Source: Clostridiales bacterium UBA3678 (GTDB taxonomy: Bacteria > Bacillota > Clostridia > TANB77 > CAG-508). From it: a DNA stretch of 50,047 nucleotides. Under the pieces are notes generated by a model. The model made no database searches, had not been told where the DNA came from, and worked only from the letters and a program-made list of their open reading frames with translations. The stretch is from positions 18,294-68,340 of the forward strand of contig DFJF01000003.1 of NCBI GenBank assembly GCA_002372935.1. The letters are read 5' to 3'. A program made the translations under genes and the position numbers. This document shows positions 45,557 to 50,047 of the stretch, in pieces. Within the stretch, counting starts at the first letter, position 1. Every line of letters begins with the position of its first letter.

Positions 45557-46348
45557 TTAACATTTCTCTTTTTTCCCATTTTCTTTTTGGATTTCAGACT
45601 TTCCAACATTTGCAATTCCTTTTAAAGCTTCAAGTCCTTCTATTGGAATAGCGAATATTACTGTATTTGATTGATCAGAACTTAAATCATTTAATGTAGC
45701 TAATGTCCTCAAATGTAATGCCCCTGGTGCAGAACTCATCTTTCTAGCTGCTTCAGCTAAATTATTTGATGCTTCTAATTCTCCAGTAGCCTTTGTAATA
45801 ACAGCTTGTTTTTCTCTTTCTGCTTCTGCAACTTTTGCAATTACTCTTTTCATTTCTTCTGGTAATGAAATATCTTTTAATTCAACATTTTCTACTTTAA
45901 TTCCCCATGGATCTGTTGCAGTATCCAAGATCTGACACATAGCAGAACTTATTTTTTCTCTTTCTGCTAATAACTCATCAAGTGAAACAGCTCCAACCAT
46001 ATTTCTCATAGTAGTCTGTGCCAATTGACTAACAGCATAATTATAATTTTCTACTGCTATTACCGCTTTTGATGCATCAAATATTTTGTAATATAAAACT
46101 GCATTTATTTTTACTGATACATTGTCTTTAGTTATAGCTTCTTGTTCAGGTACATCTACTGTTTTTGTTCTAATATCAATTTTTCTAAATGATTGAATCA
46201 CTGGAAGAACAATATGCCAACCCGGATTTAATATTCTACTAAATTTTCCAAAAGAAAACAGTACTCCTCTTTGAAATTCATTAATTTGCTTGATCGATGC
46301 TAAGATAATAAATACAATTATTATAAATATAAAATTTAAAATTCCCAT
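45557..46348 (-). CDS. slipin / stomatin-like SPFH-domain protein
   Basis: A 263-residue membrane-associated scaffold protein. One N-terminal hydrophobic helix (about 2-18) leads into a Band-7/SPFH domain (about 20-180) with QRGVLFSFGKFSRILNPGWH, RTKTVDVPEQEAITKDNVSV and AQTTMRNMVGAVSLDELL, then a coiled coil (AKVAEAEREKQAVITKATGE). Slipins often have an NfeD-type partner, but none is adjacent. AGGAGG lies before the ATG. It organises membrane complexes; the exact role is unknown. Confidence 0.93.
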   Translation of the reverse strand: MGILNFIFIIIVFIILASIKQINEFQRGVLFSFGKFSRILNPGWHIVLPVIQSFRKIDIRTKTVDVPEQEAITKDNVSVKINAVLYYKIFDASKAVIAVENYNYAVSQLAQTTMRNMVGAVSLDELLAEREKISSAMCQILDTATDPWGIKVENVELKDISLPEEMKRVIAKVAEAEREKQAVITKATGELEASNNLAEAARKMSSAPGALHLRTLATLNDLSSDQSNTVIFAIPIEGLEALKGIANVGKSEIQKENGKKEKC

Positions 46349-46420
46349 TTTATACCTCCTTTTTTATATGCGATATTATACCATATATATATTATATGTC
46401 AATTTTATTTCTATAAAATA

Positions 46421-46457
46421 AAAACCCCAATTTTATTTTTCAACAAAATTGAGTTTT
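46421..46457 (-). terminator. terminator after tRNA-Lys(CTT)
   Basis: On the minus strand AAAACTCAATTTT pairs (one G-T, one extra G) with AAAATTGGGGTTTT and is followed by TATTTTAT; it lies 5 nt from the tRNA 3' end. Confidence 0.7.
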
Positions 46458-46461
46458 TCTT

Positions 46462-46537
46462 TGGTGCGCCATAGAGGAGTCGAACCTCCGACCATTTGAT
46501 TAAGAGTCAACTGCTCTACCAACTGAGCTAATGGCGC
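46462..46537 (-). tRNA. tRNA-Lys(CTT)
   Basis: On the minus strand 76 nt: acceptor GCGCCAT with ATGGCGC, anticodon loop CTCTTAA giving CTT, GGTTCGACTCC T arm, encoded ACCA. Complements the Lys(TTT) gene at 41935. Confidence 0.96.
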
Positions 46538-46565
46538 ATAAAATATATTGCTTACAAATAAAAAT

Positions 46566-46600
46566 AAGCGTATTATAACAATAAATATTATAATACGCTT
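46566..46600 (-). terminator. terminator after gyrA
   Basis: AAGCGTATTATAA and TTATAATACGCTT form a perfect 13-bp stem around a 9-nt loop, about 22 nt after the gyrA stop, followed on the minus strand by ATTTTTATTT. Confidence 0.75.
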
Positions 46601-46622
46601 TAGTTTGTTTGTCAATACTTTT

Positions 46623-49079
46623 TTACTCTTTATCTTCTATATCAGGTTCAAGCAATTCTATACTTACTACTTTTCCTCCATCTGAAGTTCTCATTAAAGT
46701 AACCCCTTGTGTAGATCTTCCCAGAATACTTATATCTTTAACTTTAAGCCTAATAATTGTACCTGTATCTGTAATAAGCATAACATCTTCATCACCACTT
46801 GTAATTTTAACACCAACAATTTTTCCTGTTTTTGGAGTAATTTTATATGTTAGTACTCCTCTTCCTCCTCTTATTTGTACTCTATACTCATCTGTTTCTG
46901 TTCTCTTACCAAATCCGTTTTCAGTAATCGCAAGTAATGCTGATTTTCCACCTCTTATTACTGATTCCATACCAATAACTTCATCATCCTCATCAAGTCT
47001 GATTCCTATAACTCCTTGTGCAGTTCTACCAATTGGTCTTACATCTTTTTCATCAAATGTAATGCACAATCCATTTCTTGTAACTAATACAACATTGTCT
47101 TCTCCATCTGTTAATTTTACAGAAATTAATTCATCATCTTCTTTTAATGTTATTCCTTGAAGTCCAGTCTTTTTACCAGAATCATATTCCTTTAGTGCCG
47201 TTTTCTTTATCAAACCTTTCTTTGTTCCCATTAATAAATATTTGCCTTCTGCAAAATTTTGAATTGGAATTACTGCAGAAATTTTCTCTCCTGCATCTAA
47301 GCTTAATAAATTTACTATCGCTGTACCTTTCGCTGTTCTTCCAGCTTCTGGAACTTCATAACCTTTAAGCCTATATAGTTTTCCTTTATTACTAAAGAAT
47401 AATATAATATCATGAGTTGATGCTGTAAATATTTGTTTAACAAAGTCTTCTGCCCTTGTAGAAATTCCTGTAATTCCTTTTCCACCTCTTTTTTGACTCT
47501 TATATGTATCTATTGGCATTCTCTTAATATATCCAAAATGAGTTAAAGTAATAACAGATTGTTCTTCTTTAATTAAATCTTCAACTTCTATATCTCCTTC
47601 TGATGGTCTAATTTTAGTTAATCTTCCATCTCCATATTTTTCTTTGATTTTTAGAAGTTCTTCTTTTATTACTTGGAATACTAAAGTTTCACTATTTAAA
47701 ATTTCTCTTAAATGGGCTATTAATTCCATCAATTGTTTATATTCTTCTTCAATTTTTTCACGTTGTAATCCTTGTAAAGTTCTTAATCTCATATCTAAAA
47801 TTGATTGAGCTTGAATTTCAGATAAATTAAATCTTTTCATTAATTTTTCTTTTGCATCATCATAAGATGTACGGATTATATGTATAACTTCATCAATATT
47901 ATCTATTGCAATTCTCAAGCCCTCCAATATGTGAGCTCTTGCTAATGCTTTATCTAAATCAAATTTTGTTCTACGAAGTACAACATCTTTTCTATGCTTT
48001 ATATAAACATCTAAACATTGTCTTAATGTCAAAATCTTTGGTTCTCCATCTACAAGAGCAAGCATAATTGCCCCAAAAGTTGTTTGCATTTGTGTGTTTT
48101 TTAATAATTGATTTAATACAACTTGTGGATTTGCATCTCTTTTTAGTTCTATTACTATTCTTACTTTATGTTCTCTATCTGACTCATCTCTAATTTCTGA
48201 AATACCTTCAATTCTCTTTTCTCTAGCTAAATGTGCCATATTCTCTATTAATTTCGCTTTATTAACCTGATATGGAAGTGATGTAACAATAATTCTTTGT
48301 TTATTATTTGACATTTCTTCTATTTCTGTTTCTGCTCTCATTATAATTTTTCCACGACCAGTTTTATATGTATTTCTAATTCCCTCTGTTCCAATAATCA
48401 AACCACCAGTTGGAAAATCTGGTCCTTTAATAATTTTCATTAAGTCCTCATCTGTTACATCATCTTCATCAATTATTTTTACAATTCCATCAATTACCTC
48501 ACTTAAATTATGAGGAGGAATATTGGTTGCCATACCAACAGCAATACCTGATGATCCATTTACTAAAAGTGCTGGAATTGTAGCAGGAAGCACTGTTGGT
48601 TCTTGTAATCTATCATCAAAGTTTGGCATAAAATCTACTGTATTTTTTTCTATGTCTTCCATCATTGACTCTGCAATTCTTGATAATCTAGCCTCTGTAT
48701 AACGATATGCAGCAGCAGGATCTCCATCTATTGATCCAAAATTTCCATGTCCATCAATTAAAGGATATCTCATTGAAAAATCTTGTGCAAGTCTTACCAT
48801 TGCATCATAAACAGATGCATCTCCATGTGGATGATATCTACCCAAAACGTCTCCAACTGTTGTTGCTGATTTTCTGTATGGCTTATCCATTGTTAAACCA
48901 TCTTGATGCATTGTGTACAAAATTCTTCTGTGAACAGGTTTTAAACCATCTCTTGCATCTGGAAGAGCACGTTGTACAATAACACTCATTGCATAGTCTA
49001 TGTATGCTGTTTGCATCTCTTCATTAATGTCTCTTTCTATAATTTTTCCATCATGTTTTCCATCATGTCTTTCATCCAT
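46623..49079 (-). CDS. gyrA: DNA gyrase subunit A
   Basis: Type II topoisomerase subunit that cuts and rejoins DNA to add negative supercoils. The 818 residues include the breakage-reunion domain with catalytic tyrosine in AAYRYTEARL and the quinolone-pocket sequence YHPHGDASVYDAMVRLAQ, the coiled-coil tower (about 360-490), and a six-bladed C-terminal wrapping domain whose GyrA box is QKRGGKG. The E. coli Ser83 position is alanine here (HGDA where HGDS or HGDT is usual), with the downstream acidic D87 equivalent kept. GAGGT lies about 8 nt before the ATG. Transcribed alone; gyrB is not adjacent. Confidence 0.97.
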   Translation of the reverse strand: MDERHDGKHDGKIIERDINEEMQTAYIDYAMSVIVQRALPDARDGLKPVHRRILYTMHQDGLTMDKPYRKSATTVGDVLGRYHPHGDASVYDAMVRLAQDFSMRYPLIDGHGNFGSIDGDPAAAYRYTEARLSRIAESMMEDIEKNTVDFMPNFDDRLQEPTVLPATIPALLVNGSSGIAVGMATNIPPHNLSEVIDGIVKIIDEDDVTDEDLMKIIKGPDFPTGGLIIGTEGIRNTYKTGRGKIIMRAETEIEEMSNNKQRIIVTSLPYQVNKAKLIENMAHLAREKRIEGISEIRDESDREHKVRIVIELKRDANPQVVLNQLLKNTQMQTTFGAIMLALVDGEPKILTLRQCLDVYIKHRKDVVLRRTKFDLDKALARAHILEGLRIAIDNIDEVIHIIRTSYDDAKEKLMKRFNLSEIQAQSILDMRLRTLQGLQREKIEEEYKQLMELIAHLREILNSETLVFQVIKEELLKIKEKYGDGRLTKIRPSEGDIEVEDLIKEEQSVITLTHFGYIKRMPIDTYKSQKRGGKGITGISTRAEDFVKQIFTASTHDIILFFSNKGKLYRLKGYEVPEAGRTAKGTAIVNLLSLDAGEKISAVIPIQNFAEGKYLLMGTKKGLIKKTALKEYDSGKKTGLQGITLKEDDELISVKLTDGEDNVVLVTRNGLCITFDEKDVRPIGRTAQGVIGIRLDEDDEVIGMESVIRGGKSALLAITENGFGKRTETDEYRVQIRGGRGVLTYKITPKTGKIVGVKITSGDEDVMLITDTGTIIRLKVKDISILGRSTQGVTLMRTSDGGKVVSIELLEPDIEDKE

Positions 49080-49172
49080 TGCTTTTACCTCTTTCCATTA
49101 TATTTATCAGTTTGATAATAACTTATTATTGCATATATTGCAAACTCAAACTTTGTATTTTTATACATTTGT

Positions 49173-49201
49173 ATTATACTAAATAATATAGAAATTTGCA
49201 A
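49173..49201 (-). promoter_or_regulatory. promoter of gyrA
   Basis: On the minus strand TTGCAA (49196-49201), 17-bp spacer, TATAAT (49173-49178), leaving a 5' leader of about 85 nt that contains a small AT-rich hairpin. Confidence 0.7.
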
Positions 49202-49261
49202 GGAAAATCAAAGAAAAAATATATAACAAAACATTGTTTTTACTATACACTGCTTTAAATT

Positions 49262-49969
49262 TTATATACTTAATTTATTTGCAAGTTCAATCTCTTCTTG
49301 TGTTAAGTTAAAATTTTGTCCATTATTTTTTATTAATTCATGAAGAGTCTCTATATTTCTTGCACTATTAATGGTATTTTCTATTGGAATTAATTCTCTT
49401 ATTTTTATATGTATTTTTTTAAATTCTTTTTCCATACTAGAAAAATCTTTTTTATAAAATGCTTCTTTCCAATTGTCAATATATTTCTCTAGATTTTTAG
49501 AAGCTGTAATTTGTTCATTTAAATTAGATTCAATATTATTTTTAACATTATTTAAAATTGAATTTTTCCCATTTTTAATTAATTTATATGCAGAATTATT
49601 TATTTTTCCATCATCATTTATTTTATTTAATACACTATCTAAAATATCTGAAACAGAATCAATAATTCCACCACTTTTTATCGCTTCATTTATCTGCTCA
49701 ATATTTTCAAAATTACCTGTCACTATTCCTACAGCACTTTTTCCTGTATCTATAACAGATTTTATACTTCTTGAAACTCCATCTTTTAAACCATAATTAA
49801 TTAAATTATCTTTTAGTTCTATAATTTTATCTTCTGCCCAATCTGGTAAAATACATCTTATCCCAATATCAATTCCATTATTAATTGCACTCCATAAATT
49901 ACTTTGTAAAAAATTGTTTTGATTTATTTCTAAATTATTATTTAAATTATTTTTTAAATTTAACTCCAT
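49262..49969 (-). CDS. unknown helical protein
   Basis: A 235-residue, Asn/Lys/Ile-rich soluble protein without signal peptide. The first 20 residues are Asn/Leu low complexity; the middle has SNLWSAINNGIDIGIRCILP, KSAVGIVTGNFENIEQINEA and SGGIIDSVSDILDSVLNKI; the C-terminal third is helical and charged. No functional family recognised. GGAGG lies 7 nt before the ATG at 49969, the frame is intact and coding bias is like its neighbours, so it is a real gene. It stands alone on the minus strand upstream of gyrA. Confidence 0.72.
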   Translation of the reverse strand: MELNLKNNLNNNLEINQNNFLQSNLWSAINNGIDIGIRCILPDWAEDKIIELKDNLINYGLKDGVSRSIKSVIDTGKSAVGIVTGNFENIEQINEAIKSGGIIDSVSDILDSVLNKINDDGKINNSAYKLIKNGKNSILNNVKNNIESNLNEQITASKNLEKYIDNWKEAFYKKDFSSMEKEFKKIHIKIRELIPIENTINSARNIETLHELIKNNGQNFNLTQEEIELANKLSI

Positions 49970-50047
49970 TTATTATCCTCCATTAATAAATTTTTTTATT
50001 ATTTTTTTATCAATTAAATAATTATTTTTTTTTATTTTAATTTTTAT

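Noticed and set aside
46609..49079. Open frames on the plus strand opposite gyrA
   Set aside because: They are antisense shadows, Ser/Pro/Leu-rich mirror translations of gyrA with no SD.

Overview
This is a very AT-rich chromosomal window of the kind found in host-associated Clostridia (Firmicutes). The evidence is pervasive low GC, AGGAGG-type Shine-Dalgarno (SD) sequences, TTGACA/TATAAT promoters, a sortase, DnaD- and DnaI/DnaC-type replication proteins, a V-type ATPase, a VanW protein and Gram-positive style type IV secretion (T4SS) genes. Species cannot be fixed from sequence alone. Most genes are on the minus strand.

Layout. (1) 1-5992: a tandem repeat, then a minus-strand block with thrS, prfA, a DUF6512-type membrane protein, two Nudix hydrolases, a sortase and a small membrane protein. 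(2) 6130-16174: a V-type ATPase operon reading G/H-like, C, I, K, F, E, A, B, D, followed by KtrB and a short KtrA, so ion pumping and potassium uptake are encoded together. (3) 16414-19771: an XRE regulator and a tightly coupled three-gene cassette centred on a putative amidoligase. (4) 19862-28672: an HtrA protease divergent from a single-module NRPS (C-A-T-reductase), then a histidine kinase and a REC/HD-GYP response regulator. (5) 28753-35726: Tex, an ABC-F ATPase, a pilin-like protein whose C-terminus resembles a diversity-generating-retroelement target, and a CapA-like protein. (6) 35782-41288: a DnaI/DnaC-like loader, a DnaD-domain protein and a T4SS-like set (VirB3/PrgI-like gene with an apparent AUA start, VirB6-like, VirB2-like, VirD4-like). 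(7) 41467-49969: a DUF1858 protein, tRNAs for Ser, Lys, Glu, Thr and Lys, FabG, a CBM25-like protein, a VanW protein, a slipin, GyrA and an unknown protein.

Most striking observation: I searched every annotated gene for the codon CGG. In about 15,000 codons it occurs in the reading frame only three times (V-ATPase subunit F, HtrA, histidine kinase). At each one the reading frame is broken, and the protein resumes in the +1 frame if the C is skipped and the following GGN is read as glycine. The original frame meets a stop soon afterwards in every case. Three out of three, with no ordinary use of CGG, suggests that in this organism CGG is not a normal arginine codon but a +1 frameshift signal. 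This would be a translational recoding system affecting ATPase assembly, envelope proteolysis and signalling. It rests on reading the sequence and needs a genome-wide codon census, a tRNA inventory and peptide evidence.
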